Assembly: GCA_934045075.1 (NCBI GenBank)
Contig: OW203724.1
Location: 16,607,143-16,671,142, forward strand
Origin: Yponomeuta sedellus
Taxonomy: Eukaryota; Arthropoda; Insecta; Lepidoptera; Yponomeutidae
Direction of reading: 5' to 3'
DNA length: 64,000 nucleotides
The position numbers and the translations under genes are program-made. Within the stretch, counting starts at the first letter, position 1. Every line of letters begins with the position of its first letter. Below, one piece after another: positions 39,783 through 49,042 of this stretch. The notes under the pieces were generated by a model. The model did not search any database. It worked only from the letters and a program-made list of their open reading frames with translations, and had not been told where the DNA came from.

Positions 39783-40942
39783 TTACTTATATTTAACTGC
39801 GTCACCATAAAATGTGGGTTCGGAGTCTTTAAACAGCGGTTTCACGCGTCGGATGAAGCCCTGGAGCTGGTCCCACGCAGGTGTCCCACGGTCGAGCTGC
39901 GCTTTCAGCAGGAACTGGGCCTTCTTCCAGTGGTCCTGCTGCTTAGCGTCCCGCGTGAGATACACCTTTACTTCCACAAAGTACTCCCCCTCTAGAGGTG
40001 CAGTCCGTCGCAGAGAGCCGTCAGCGACCTTTGTGGTGAGCGAGGATGTGACGGAGTGATGAGATGCAGTTGCCAACACGTCATCGTCGTCATCCGAGAG
40101 CACCCCGAATAGGTCGAACTCGCTGGTCTTACGCCCCTTCACCACCTTCTTTTTAGACCTGCATGCAAGAAAAAAACAAAAAATGACTTCAATGCTACAT
40201 GAACTGTAGTTAGATGTAACATATTATAGCCCTTAGTTTTAATGTCAACATTAAATAAGACAGTGTGTTGGTTATCGTGTCACGCTCTCGCTGAATAATA
40301 TACCACTACTTACAATACTAAATACCATACCTTAAACCATACCTTTATAATTGGTACAATTGGAGAAAATATGAACTCATTCAATTGTAACGCAATTATT
40401 CAATATTGACAATGAAAGTAGGGCTAGAAGAAGCAGTCTGACTAATAGGTCGACTGGATGAATAATTGAATCATTATTCAGTTGCTGCCATGTCTACCTT
40501 GATCCCGATTCACACTTAAATAAGTACAGTAGTGAGTTAACTTGCATCGTCGGCGAGTTAAGTCGCGTTTGCAGTTTGAACGGCGTTTGAACGACAAAAG
40601 CAACTTAACTCGACGACGATGCAAGTTAACTCACCACTGTACTTATTGAAGTGTAAATCGGGTTTTAGATTGGTAGGAAAACACGTTGAAAAAATAAACT
40701 ACCATAAAAACAACACGGAAGTGAGCACGCTTGCCAAGAAAGCCACGCAGTCTCTCTCAGAGAGAAGGCTTTTGCCCTGCAGTGAGACCTATATAAAAAT
40801 GACCCATAAAAAAAAACGACTCACGTACTTTGAATTTTCCGCTGCAGTGGTTGTTCGGCGCTTAGGCACAGGTGCAGGTGCAGTACGTTGCTTCTTTTCA
40901 CGCGGCTGCTCAGTGTATATCGATTCAACCTCCGAGTCCGAC
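39783..40942 (-). CDS. Spliced acidic/basic protein of unknown function (two 3' exons seen)
   Basis: Two exons on the minus strand: 40942-40829 (acceptor TTTTTCCTCAG, donor GTACGTGAG) and 40158-39783 (acceptor TTCTTGCATGCAG). The intron is 670 nt, and joining keeps phase exactly. The first exon encodes SDSEVESIYTEQPREKKQRT and a Pro/Arg-rich stretch. The second starts with a Lys-rich SKKKVVKGRK, then FDLFGVLSDDDDDVLATASH, then a more ordered C-terminus (GEYFVEVKVYLTRDAKQQDH... to FYGDAVKYK). The phase at 40942 demands at least one more upstream exon, which I could not place. No known domain is recognised. A basic-plus-acidic layout suits a nuclear regulator. Confidence 0.6.
40508..40653. mobile_element. 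146-bp MITE-like inverted repeat in the Polinton intron
   Basis: ACTTAAATAAGTACAGTAGT... (from about 40512) pairs with ...CACTGTACTTATTGAAGTGT (to about 40653) over roughly 50 bp with few mismatches, including GAGTTAACTTGCATCGTCG. It lies wholly inside the 670-nt intron of the minus-strand gene, so it would be spliced out. Confidence 0.7.
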
Positions 40943-41060
40943 CTGAGGAAAAACCGCAATAAGAAAACAAAGCTTGAATACGCATAGTCGGTGAAGTGTA
41001 ATGAAATGGGAGAGGAAACTTTAATTACTGGATTAACTCTGAGAAATGACAAGTACATAA

Positions 41061-41345
41061 TTAACAGTGTATAATAGCTACAATACAAGGGGCAAAATTG
41101 TAAGATTGACACGAGATACACCAAGTCACCACCGGACCACCCCACAGTGGAACATCACGTCGGACGAGGACTTGGTGTTCCAAGTCATTAGAAGCCAAGA
41201 TAATGAAGTCCTCATTGTCACCAGCCGGCGGGCCAAAGGCCAGGTCCGTAGCGAGGTCCCAATTTGGAAACAAAATATAAAAAAAAGAAGGTTACTTACT
41301 CACATTTTTGTATGTAGATCTGGATTACTTCTGGAGTGTTGATCT
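41061..41345. other. Overlapping open frames, strand uncertain, possibly an upstream exon
   Basis: Both strands are open here: plus 41067-41342 and minus 41273-41061. The minus frame encodes an acidic segment (DNEDFIILASNDLEHQVLV). A weak donor, TTG-GTGTAT, near 41108 would join it in correct phase to the exon at 40942. The plus frame (SDEDLVFQVIRSQDNEVLIV) looks equally protein-like. The minus frame has no ATG here. I cannot decide between them. Confidence 0.3.
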
Positions 41346-42840
41346 CTTGATGTTACTGAAGCTGAATATAATTGATCAAACAAATGCACCACGTTTTATA
41401 GGCGAGAAAATGCTTTCGTTTCAATATTTTACCTACACATATTCAACTTTACACATGGAAACAAGTCGGAACATGATATCAGTCAGGGCTGTCAAACTCA
41501 CATGGTAAAAAATATTTTTTAATAAAACCAAGCGCACAAATGTGTTCAATAGACTTTTACTGTTGCCTTAAAAAATACAATGCTTACTCAAGCATCATAA
41601 ATATTTGTAGGTGATAGTTACAATTTTAAATATTATCCTTACGTTGCTGTTCTTTAAATTGGGAAATCGGAACAAAGTATGAATCGTAATCTATACTTAA
41701 CATAAAGCAATCTCAGTACTAAGTTGCTGTTAAGCTAAGTTTTAGAAAAAACAACGTTTCACTAAATCATGTCTAACCCTGTTTAAAAGAAGAAGCATTT
41801 GAAGCATTGATATGACTGAGTGAAAAGAGACTTTGTACACAACGGGAATTGGAAAATAAATATGTACACAAATGTGACAGCCCTAGACAACTGTCACAGA
41901 TTCTACCCACACACAAGAACTCCGCAAAAATTCTGATTCAGCAGGCCCTTATCAGAATCTGAAGACCACCAGAGAACACTTATAAACAGACCGGTGGACA
42001 TCTGCCTAACATATATGTGGAAGTTAAGCACACTTATTAGTCTTTTAGTAGTATGACTATAGTATTTTAGTAGTATAACTAAACGACTAACGCCTGTTTT
42101 ATAGAACTATAATAATCATGGTTTACTATGAAAATTCGATTCGAAAATACATTGCATAGCGATTATCTCACAGATTAACCAGTATGAAGATTCGACTACG
42201 CAATGTACCTACATCGAATTGTAGGTACATAAACTATAAATTCTAGTATTATGTATGAAACGCGGCCCTGTAAGATAGCCATGAAGTACTAAAAACATGA
42301 AATCGGAATCAGGTTATGACAAGTTCGTTCTTGACCCTTTGTCACGTCTGGTTGTGGAAATCGATTTTAATATTTTCATTCCAACCCATTTCTATCCTAT
42401 AATTACATATTTGAGTAAACGTATAATATTAGCCTGTAGTAGAATAGATAGACAATATACGTAGTCATACTAATAAATAGCTTATTAAAACTGGTAGGTA
42501 TCTTTAATAATAAATAACGTGATGATAGAAAATAAACTTTGCTTATACTGAAAGTTATTATGTAACTGTGACAGCCCTAGGTATACTTTAATTCTGGACC
42601 ACCTGGCCCTCCGGACTAGACATTTTCATCAGCAATTAATCAGCGCTTCGCACATCTACAGGTCCTAACATGATATACGAGACGATTTATACCGTATTTA
42701 TCGAGAACTGCCCATATGTGCGAGTCAGCGAAAAGTCACATCACCACACCACAGTACCATAGAGCACTACAATCACTAACAAGTAATAATGAACTATTGC
42801 GTCATAAACCCTAATGCTTCAAATGTTAAGGAATAATAAT
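41346..42840. other. Gene-poor right arm of the Polinton
   Basis: AT-rich with no credible gene. A CAGGGCTGTCA motif at about 41478 and two inverted TGACAGCCCTAG motifs at about 41877 and 42570 could be ends of a decayed hAT-like MITE, but no target duplication matches. Ordinary Polintons usually carry genes close to both ends, so content may have been lost or replaced. Confidence 0.45.
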
Positions 42841-42844
42841 AATA

Positions 42845-43065
42845 ACTTTCACACATCACAATCACTTGATCTGGTCCCAAACTAGGATACCCTGTGCTAT
42901 GGTAACCAGACAAGGATAAACATGGAAAAACACCCAGACTGAGATCATTTGTACAAATGAAAGTATGACGGCCTCCGATAGGAATCTAACCTACGACCTC
43001 TGGTTTGGTAGTCTAACTTGATACCGCTAGACCATCCAGGCAGTCAACGGTATTTGTGTTGTTCT
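42845..43065 (-). repeat. tRNA-derived SINE inserted in the Polinton
   Basis: The minus strand begins with a tRNA-like head (GACTGCCTGGATGGTCTAGC, GGTTAGATTCCTATCGGAGG) and continues into a body with CAAATGATCTCAGTCTGGGT and CCATAGCACAGGGTATCCTA. A headless relative is at 25835. This insertion postdates the Polinton. Confidence 0.75.
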
Positions 43066-43696
43066 CAGTCGCACAAGAAGATTAATGTGTTTTGATTAGT
43101 TTGCATTTTATCGCGAAACCGTGCAATGCGATAGCCGGCTAACAAACAATCCTCACCTGTGCTCGTGCTGCGCTTGCAAATTCTCATCACTACTACACAT
43201 TACCAATGTTTGAATGTTGACGTATGTAAGGTCTGTGTGGTGAGTGACGTTTGCTTTGGTAGTTGTCGTAATCGTTGTATGAACTCTCTTTGTGCGGAAA
43301 TGCAGACTTTCAACTTAGATTCACTCTTCATTTGAGCCCAGTATAAGCGGTCGATTCTGTGAGGAGCTCGGATTAATTTTGGTGGAAACCTTAGCGGTGA
43401 TAACTAAATCAAAATTACTCCAGATATTATGTCTTAAACTAAGTTTTTGAGGAAATTTTAGTGGATACCTACGGTGACAACGAAACTATAAATTTCCATT
43501 CGTAAATTAAGTACCTTCTAAACACAATATATTGAACGCTTATAATGTATACTCGAGAGTTAATAATTTACCATAATGCTTTGTGTAAAGTGCCAACCGA
43601 GTATGTTATTAGTGTTGCGAGAAAACCCAGTATCCAGTTTCAGTAAGTTGTTTTTTAGTCTAAAATTCCTTAAAGTTTAATCAGGTCTTAGATAAA
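43066..43696. other. Right end of the Polinton, no gene recognised
   Basis: Short frames only. It includes two similar tracts, GGTGGAAACCTTAGCGGTGA (about 43380) and TTTTAGTGGATACCTACGGTGA-like sequence (about 43455), a small internal repeat. Confidence 0.4.
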
Positions 43697-43831
43697 AAGT
43701 AATGAAATGGTTAGATTGCATATTTCCCACAATAGTATTGGGAACTCTAGGACACTTTGAAGGAGTGACGGCGAACGCAGTGAGCCCCTCACGACGGAAA
43801 AGTGTCCTAGAGTTCCCAATACTATACTACT
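43697..43831 (-). repeat. Polinton right terminal inverted repeat with hairpin
   Basis: Mirror of 27376-27510. The same 26-bp stem and T-shaped loop are present in the reverse orientation. The near-perfect identity of both ends implies recent replication or gene conversion. Confidence 0.9.
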
Positions 43832-43837
43832 CACGTA
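43832..43837. repeat. Polinton target-site duplication, right (CACGTA)
   Basis: Exact match to 27370-27375. Confidence 0.9.
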
Positions 43838-43950
43838 TAATCGTGGTAATCGTACTCGTATTTGCCTTCGCACTCGCAGCGTAGTCGCGGTGGGTAGGCT
43901 TTGTCGTCTCGGCGTATCAAGCCGTGGGGTGACGTTGGGTTTCGTTATTA
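43838..43950 (-). other. LTR element leader, right part
   Basis: Non-coding leader between primer binding site and the Polinton insertion point, in minus orientation. It joins the left internal region once the Polinton is removed. Confidence 0.6.
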
Positions 43951-43963
43951 TCGTTGGGCGCCA
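43951..43963 (-). promoter_or_regulatory. Retrotransposon primer binding site
   Basis: The minus strand reads TGGCGCCCAACGA one base after the LTR end. TGGCGCCCAAC is the classic complement of a lysine-type tRNA 3' end used by many retroelements. It fixes the element's orientation. Confidence 0.8.
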
Positions 43964-43964
43964 G

Positions 43965-44177
43965 TGGAACGTTTTATAACTTTTATAATTAATAAATAAA
44001 CTCTGGAACGACTTCAGGTGTGGTTTTATTTGCAGATTTAGTATAATATTTTAAAAAGTCCTGGGTAGTAGTCCTGAAAATGAGGGAAATCGAAGAATGA
44101 GTGACAAAATTTAAATATTTGAAAATGATAGATAGAAAAAGAAATAAAAATGGTGTAAAGAGGTTTGCACCGTTACA
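43965..44177 (-). repeat. LTR (5' LTR) of nested non-autonomous retrotransposon
   Basis: TG...CA bounded on the minus strand. It matches the left LTR at both ends but differs in the middle (a 38-bp shortfall and a diverged stretch) and has an extra GATA unit (GATAGATAG). Followed by the GGGT target duplication. Confidence 0.85.
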
Positions 44178-44575
44178 GGGTTCCTTTGAATGATAGGATA
44201 CGCAATAGTCTGATTAGAGAATGTTGTGGACTGAAAGAGGATGTAGGGACTAGAATTGAGAAAGGAATGTTGCGTTGGTTTGGACATGTGGAGAGGATGA
44301 AGGAAGAAAGATTGACGAAACAAATATATATTGCGAATGTGAGTGGAAGGGCTGGTTAGGGACGTCCCAGACGGACTTACATCGATCAAATAGGGGATGT
44401 ATTAGCAAAGGGAAAGATAAAAAGTACCCGGACCCGGCGTGCGTGCATGCAACGACTTATGAACGTTGATGAAGCGAAGGTGATCTGTCAGGATCGTGGC
44501 AAGTGGCAGTCCCTGGTCTCTGCCTACCCCTCTGGGATACAGGCGTGAGGTTATGTATGTATGTATGTAAAAAAA
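44178..44575 (+). pseudogene. RTE-like LINE ORF2, 3' piece and tail
   Basis: Continues the frame broken at 26095: PLNDRIRNSLIRECCGLKED, MLRWFGHVERMKEERLTKQI, then a small indel after VSGRAG shifts the frame. Further on, the family sequence continues in another frame to GKWQSLVSAYPSGIQA and the tail GGATACAGGCGTGAGG plus (TATG)n. It is a decayed LINE that served as the landing site for the LTR element. Confidence 0.85.
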
Positions 44576-44794
44576 AAACGGTCCCAACTGAAAATCTGTT
44601 TTGCTGGTGATGTGTTGTTCACAGCACACACCAGCAATGCATGCTGAGTTGGTGACCTTTTTTTCTTGCCACGGAGGCACAATAATTTGTAGGAAGATGT
44701 TACTGTTTTTTTTTACTTTCTATTATTGATGTTCATCTTTCCTATTACTGTGTTTTTTTAAGTGTGTGCATTTGGGCCAATTTAAATAAATGTT

Positions 44795-45015
44795 TTCTTT
44801 CTTTCTTCTTCTTCGTCGTATCCTCATGGCTGATGGATGTGACTATAGGGCAGCTGCCGCCACCAGCTCTTTCCATTCGTTCCATTCGTTATACGCCGGA
44901 TGTATGGCTGCTTGTATGGTCCCTCCCGAAGCTTTTGTTATGACGTCTGTCCAACGCGTTGGTGCTCGTCCTCTGTTTCGTTTCCCGTTCACACGACCGG
45001 TGATAATAACATGTA
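44795..45015 (-). pseudogene. LINE ORF2 C-terminal fragment, TRWTDVITKASG type
   Basis: The minus strand encodes IITGRVNGKRNRGRAPTRWT then DVITKASGGTIQAAIH and EWNEWKELVA. The G-R-x-P-T-R-W-x-D-x-I motif is typical of LINE ORF2 C-termini. A second copy in the same orientation is at 57765-58015. Confidence 0.7.
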
Positions 45016-45061
45016 CAAATGTAGCAGTCGCAAATCGCGAATGAAGATTAAAGCGTTCGTG

Positions 45062-45415
45062 GCCTAGGCGAACCGAGTGATTGGAATCAATCACTTGAGT
45101 TAAGCAACAACAGGCACGGTCAGGTGCAGAATGAGTGACCGTCCCGTGACTACCGCTAGTGGCATTTTTCCGAGCGCTTCCGTGCTTCACAAGGTACGTT
45201 AAGCCGTTGGTGCCGTCTGTCATATAATGACAGTCATTAAGCCATGTCAGAGGCCTTATAGGCGGCTTGATAACTTCTGACAGTAAGGCCCGCCACTGTC
45301 TTACAATCCTCCACGAACCCGGACTCGCCCCCCATGGTGGAGTATGGCCTAACTTTCCTGCGATGCAGCAAGAAACCCGTGGCCCAGCAGTGGGGACATA
45401 CAAGGGTTGTAAACG
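45062..45415 (-). repeat. Lepidopteran SINE-like repeat, copy 6 (most complete)
   Basis: Spans from CGAACCGAGTGATTGGAATC to GGGGACATACAAGGGTTG. It includes the 5'-distal part missing from other copies (CAATCACTTGAGTTAAGCAA, CAACAGGCACGGTCAGGTGC). Confidence 0.85.
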
Positions 45416-45850
45416 AGGCCTGCGACCAATAGCAATTTTGATGGAGTTCAAGTTGGCTTCTGTTCCGATGTCGTCCGTCAAACTGTCAATTAAGATTTTT
45501 AGTAAAAATTGAAGCATTGAAAACATCAAATTAAAGTGTCAAGTTGATTATTTTATTATTAATCAAGAAAGAGTGAACCCTGTTTTGTTACTGCTGGTAC
45601 CTCGACCGTGCTTTGGTAATACTTAATTTAAAAGCTTTTCACTCTGAGTCGGCTTTCAGATTCATATCTCTTTTGCGTTTGCTTAGCAAAAATGTTTCAT
45701 CCACAAATAGAGGGCTCGGATATGTTTTAATGTAATTTGTGTGGGCTTTTACCTTGATAAGACAACATAATTTTCTTCTTTACTTATTTTGTTTCAATAT
45801 TGAGACAGTATTTAATGAAATATATTGCGAAGGTAAACATAACATTACCT
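45416..45850. other. Intergenic DNA, no gene recognised
   Basis: AT-rich, with nothing notable. Confidence 0.4.
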
Positions 45851-45852
45851 CA

Positions 45853-46065
45853 CGCCTGTATCCCAGAGGGGTGCGAATGTTGGTGGAAGGGCTGGTAAGG
45901 GATGTCCCAGGCGGACATACTTCGACCAAATAGGGGATGTATTAGCAAAGGGAAAGATATAAAGAACCGGCGAACGTGCATGCAACGACTAATGAACGTT
46001 GACGAACCGAACTTGTTCTGTCAAGATCGTGGCAAGTGGCAGTCCCTGGTCTCTGTCTACCCCCC
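45853..46065 (+). pseudogene. RTE-like LINE 3' fragment
   Basis: Carries GGTGGAAGGGCTGGTAAGGG, ATGTCCCAGGCGGACATAC, GGGGATGTATTAGCAAAGGG and GATCGTGGCAAGTGGCAGTC, matching the LINE end at 44340-44525. An inverted tail copy (CCTCACGCCTGTATCCCAGA) sits just upstream at about 45848. Confidence 0.7.
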
Positions 46066-46458
46066 GAAAGTAATACAAATATTTTTAGCCTCTAAATAGG
46101 TTTTTAAATCAATGCAGACATAAAGACTGGAAACTTTTATAAATTCAATATTATGTGGATCTTACGATGCGCGTCCTGTTTTTACACGAAATACAAAAAC
46201 ACGCGAAAAACATTTTCCGTCCTACTACAAAAAAATTAGACAGGTGTTGAGCAAGTCTTTCAAAATATGTGTACCTTAATACTGGTACAAGCACATTTAA
46301 GCTATATTTGCTCAACAAAAGTTTTCGGGTGTCTAAATATAGACCATGTCTAAGACGTGTCTTACCCTTCGTAAAACACAATATTGTAGTAAACATATTT
46401 TGAAACACTTGCTCAACACCTATGTTTTTGGTAGTAAGACGCTATATTATATTCTTTT

Positions 46459-46582
46459 TAATGCACTAACCCCTGCTAAGGACAATTTTAAAAACCTATT
46501 TAGAGGCTAAAAACGGATAGCCAGAGGTCGCGGATTTGAATCCCGGCATGGGTGGATTTTTTAGCCTCTAAAAAGGTTTTTA
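46459..46582 (+). repeat. tRNA-derived SINE, AGGCTAAAAATTCC family, internally deleted
   Basis: The 5' block (ACTAACCCCTGCTAAGGACA) joins directly to the anticodon-to-B-box part (ACGGATAGCCAGAGGTCGCG). The middle body and A box are missing. Confidence 0.7.
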
Positions 46583-46825
46583 AGACGGTAAATTTTTTCG
46601 CTTTCTTTAGGGAAGAAAATATCTTATACAATGAAAACGTATTGTTTTGTGTATTATTTAGCAATAGCCTTGCCAATCAATGGGAAACTTGCCTCAAGCT
46701 TAGGTTCCAACCATAATAAATAAATTACAAAAACTCTCTTAAAAATAAAACAGTAAAATATTTTTTGAGGTCTCACAACATTTTACATAACTCTACATGA
46801 TCTCTTTGAAGGTTGTAGACTCATA
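46583..46825. other. Intergenic DNA, no gene recognised
   Basis: AT-rich flank of the GC-rich block. Confidence 0.35.
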
Positions 46826-47106
46826 AAAGCAAAAGCAAAAAGGGACAAACATGCGATGCCGGAGGCCGAGATCCGCGGAGCGGGCACGAGGGTCCCCGCC
46901 GCGGCGAGGCCGAAGGCCGAGCTCCGTCCAGGCCGAGGCCGAAGGCCGAGACCGTTCAGGTTACGACGCACAAGTACCAGCGCAAGAGCAAAAAGAGACA
47001 AACGCGAGGCCGGAGGCCGAGCTCCGCGGAGCGGGCACGAGGAACCCCATCGTGGCGAGGCCGAAGGCCGAGCTCCGTCCAGGCCGAGGCCGAAGGCCGA
47101 GACCAT
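46826..47106. repeat. GC-rich tandem duplication with GAGGCCGAAGGCCGAG units
   Basis: Two copies of a roughly 157-bp unit (starting AAGCAAAAAGGGACAAAC and GAGCAAAAAGAGACAAAC). Each holds several GGCCGAAGGCCGAG palindromic units and a CCGCGGAGCGGGCACGAGG block. Three frames are open only because of composition. Strikingly GC-rich against AT-rich surroundings. Confidence 0.75.
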
Positions 47107-47151
47107 ACATGTTCCCATGCAATAATTCACTACAATAAGTGTCTAACGAGA

Positions 47152-47234
47152 CCCTAGGCCGAGCGCCGCGAAGAGCGCAGCTCGGAGCGGCTGGGGTTTG
47201 GCGCGCGTAAGCGCGCAGGGGGCTCGCCCCCTAG
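47152..47234. repeat. GC-rich palindromic mosaic
   Basis: A series of short hairpins: GAGCGCCGCGAAGAGCGCAGCTC, GCGCGCGTAAGCGCGC and GGGGGCTCGCCCCC, each with a 3-5 nt loop. The style resembles palindromic repeat mosaics in organelle or microbial genomes. It is contiguous with the tandem duplication to the left. Confidence 0.65.
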
Positions 47235-47475
47235 TTTATTTTATGTAGCCTATAAACTGCAGGGCTCAGACCTTCTCTCAGAGAGAGAGAGTTTGGATTG
47301 GCAATTTCAAGCGCTGAGATATTTAAATATCTCTGACACTCAGGTTTCCTCACGATGTTTTCCTTCGCAGTTAGCTTGTGGTATTGCTACTATAACTTCA
47401 CAAATGTACGAAACTTAGAAAACAAAATCATTAGTGCATGCTCGCAATCGGAATCTCCACTAGGCTGCCGACGCT
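47235..47475. repeat. tRNA-related SINE, TTTCCTTCACCG family
   Basis: TATGTAGCCTATAAACTGCA, GAGATATTTAAATATCTCTG, CTCACGATGTTTTCCTTCGC and ATTAGTGCATGC follow the family order. Confidence 0.65.
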
Positions 47476-48264
47476 CTTTTTAATAGATTAATAAATTTTA
47501 AATGGTCCATTGGAAATCAGCAGACTTTTGTTTTTAGTGCTTTGTGCCAGCCTTTGGGTCGTATAGTAAATTACTTGATTGACGCTCACTTAACTACAAA
47601 CTTTTTTAACTTAGAAATAAAAGTGCTTTTGTCAGAAAAAACGTACCCTTATTTCCATACTCGTATATCAGAGCAAAAGTTACAGCGAAATGACAAAAAC
47701 ATTACGATAAGCGACGCAAAAAAGTGGCGCGCTATTTTTATTTGCAAAACACCGTGAGCGCGATTGTACCAGACGGTACAGTCAACAACTGTGTACACTG
47801 TAAAGGTCTAAAGATGCAGTACCTACTTTAGGTCTATTTACATCTGTTGGTTTCGAAATTTTATCTGCACTTGTATCTGTTTCTTCACCTTGCATTAAAT
47901 AAATAAACAACTAATGGGAAGCTCTGGGTTGGATATGTCTCTTTTATTTAATAATACTATTGTATTTACCTAGTTATGACGATATTATTCTGTTTTTTTG
48001 CTTTTCGTGATGTGTCAGTATCAAATGCAGTCGTTTTACAACTAATGAACCCTCACAATTTCGTTGCAAAACTTTATACATTTGCCGACTGCTCTTATAT
48101 TGCATTTATATTGCCTTATATTTTTTGCCACATACCTTGTAGCTGATTTACCTTCCTCATTGAAAAGGCTACACAACAGCCTTTGTGGCCTTTGACATGT
48201 ATATCAATATTATATGATTATGAGCCATTTGACGCCCACTGCAGGAGTGTTATAATTTATTTAT
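47476..48264. other. Intergenic DNA, no gene recognised
   Basis: AT-rich with short frames. CATTTGACGCCCACTGCAGG at about 48225 is a stub of the LINE segment seen at 50716. Confidence 0.4.
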
Positions 48265-48372
48265 TTATTTGGGCTTTACCCCCCAATGATGGCACAACCT
48301 TGTGCTATGGCGCTCATTAGGGGAGGGCTATGTCCAGCAGTGGACTAATATAGACTGAAGAAGAAGAAGATA
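48265..48372 (+). repeat. Interspersed repeat tail, GGGGAGGGCTATGTCCAGCA family
   Basis: Same 3' segment as at 9100-9205, ending in (GAA)n. Confidence 0.7.
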
Positions 48373-48540
48373 TTTAATTAGAGGCGGGACTTCTCTTTGA
48401 GGAGATCTCGTCGCGCCTCGTCGACGCTTCAGGAGTTCCGTGGGCTGGTGCCTGCTTTGGCTAAGGTAAATCCTCGCCATACAGCGAGGCAATGCCGCTA
48501 GCCTTCTCGGTACTCTACCGACCGACAGCGACTGGATCAA
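48373..48540 (-). repeat. Repeat block shared with 61975-62165
   Basis: GAGATCTCGTCGCGCCTCGT, GACGCTTCAGGAG and ACAGCGAGGCAATGCCGC recur in opposite orientation at 61975-62165. Unclassified dispersed element. Confidence 0.6.
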
Positions 48541-48959
48541 ATATTTTATTTAAATTGGTTTCAGGTTACTTTCATTGTTACATTTTCATAATAATAATGA
48601 CAATATTAATTTAATTTATTTAGCTTTTAACTAAAAAAAAAAATGTTGTATAGAATCAGGCGTTACTTTGCGGAAATCCATAACAGCATTAAAAAGTTAA
48701 AATTACTTTGCTAAATTCCGCCAAAAATCCCACAAGCACCATGCAGTTAGTTAATGCACCGTCCTCTCTCCCACTTTTTCAAGCAGAAGCAAGACACGAA
48801 CACACCACCACCGACACCAATACTCGTATGAGAAAACACGCGACGCGTTTCGCCTCTAACACGAGGCATCCTCAGGCTCCCAAATGCAACTTAAGTGAAA
48901 AAAATATCGTAAGTATCAATAACCATTATAGAACACATTTTTAATAATATTGAGTTTAT

Positions 48960-49042
48960 GAAGGAAGGATGAAGGAAGAAATTAAACCCACGACCCCCGT
49001 CTTGATAGCTAAGCGCCTTAACGACTAAACCAATGAGCCAGA
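48960..49042 (-). repeat. tRNA-like SINE head
   Basis: The minus strand contains TGGCTCATTGGTTTAGTCGT and GGGTCGTGGGTTTAATTTC, A-box- and B-box-like. Diverged and short. Confidence 0.45.

Larger units (their letters stand above)
27376..43831. mobile_element. Polinton/Maverick (adintovirus-like) element, 16.5 kb
   Basis: The ends begin AGTAGTATAGTATTGGG; Polintons start with AG. It has 135-bp terminal inverted repeats and a 6-bp target duplication. It encodes the diagnostic set: PolB, retrovirus-type integrase with chromodomain, packaging ATPase, adenain-like protease, major and minor capsid proteins and a PLA2 protein. Capsid and integration genes run rightwards at 27.65-34.4 kb. PolB and two spliced genes run leftwards from 41 kb. 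The right 2.7 kb has no confident gene and carries a SINE. It is an integrated viral element, largely but not fully intact. Confidence 0.95.
26096..44177 (-). mobile_element. LTR retrotransposon (LARD/TRIM-like) hosting a Polinton
   Basis: Direct repeats 26096-26340 and 43965-44177 bound the insertion. A 4-bp target duplication (GGGT at 26092-26095 and 44178-44181) flanks it, and removing it restores an uninterrupted LINE frame. The primer binding site next to the right LTR puts transcription on the minus strand. Without the Polinton the element is about 1.6 kb. I see no gag, protease, RT or integrase in its own sequence, so it was mobilised by another element's proteins. Confidence 0.85.

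Noticed and set aside
41477..42580. A hAT-like transposon with CAGGGCTGTCA ends
   Set aside because: Only about 11 bp of the ends match and no 8-bp target duplication is present, so it is too weak to call.
26096..44177. An autonomous 18-kb LTR retrotransposon
   Set aside because: No gag, RT, RNase H or retroviral protease is found. The only integrase lies within the Polinton boundaries and belongs to it.
44843..45529. A 228-codon minus-strand gene
   Set aside because: It reads through a SINE-like repeat into a LINE fragment. Each part recurs separately elsewhere in the window.
46851..47138. Three overlapping 90-codon frames in the GC-rich block
   Set aside because: GC-rich repeats lack stop codons by composition. 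The products are repeat peptides with no start or splice context.
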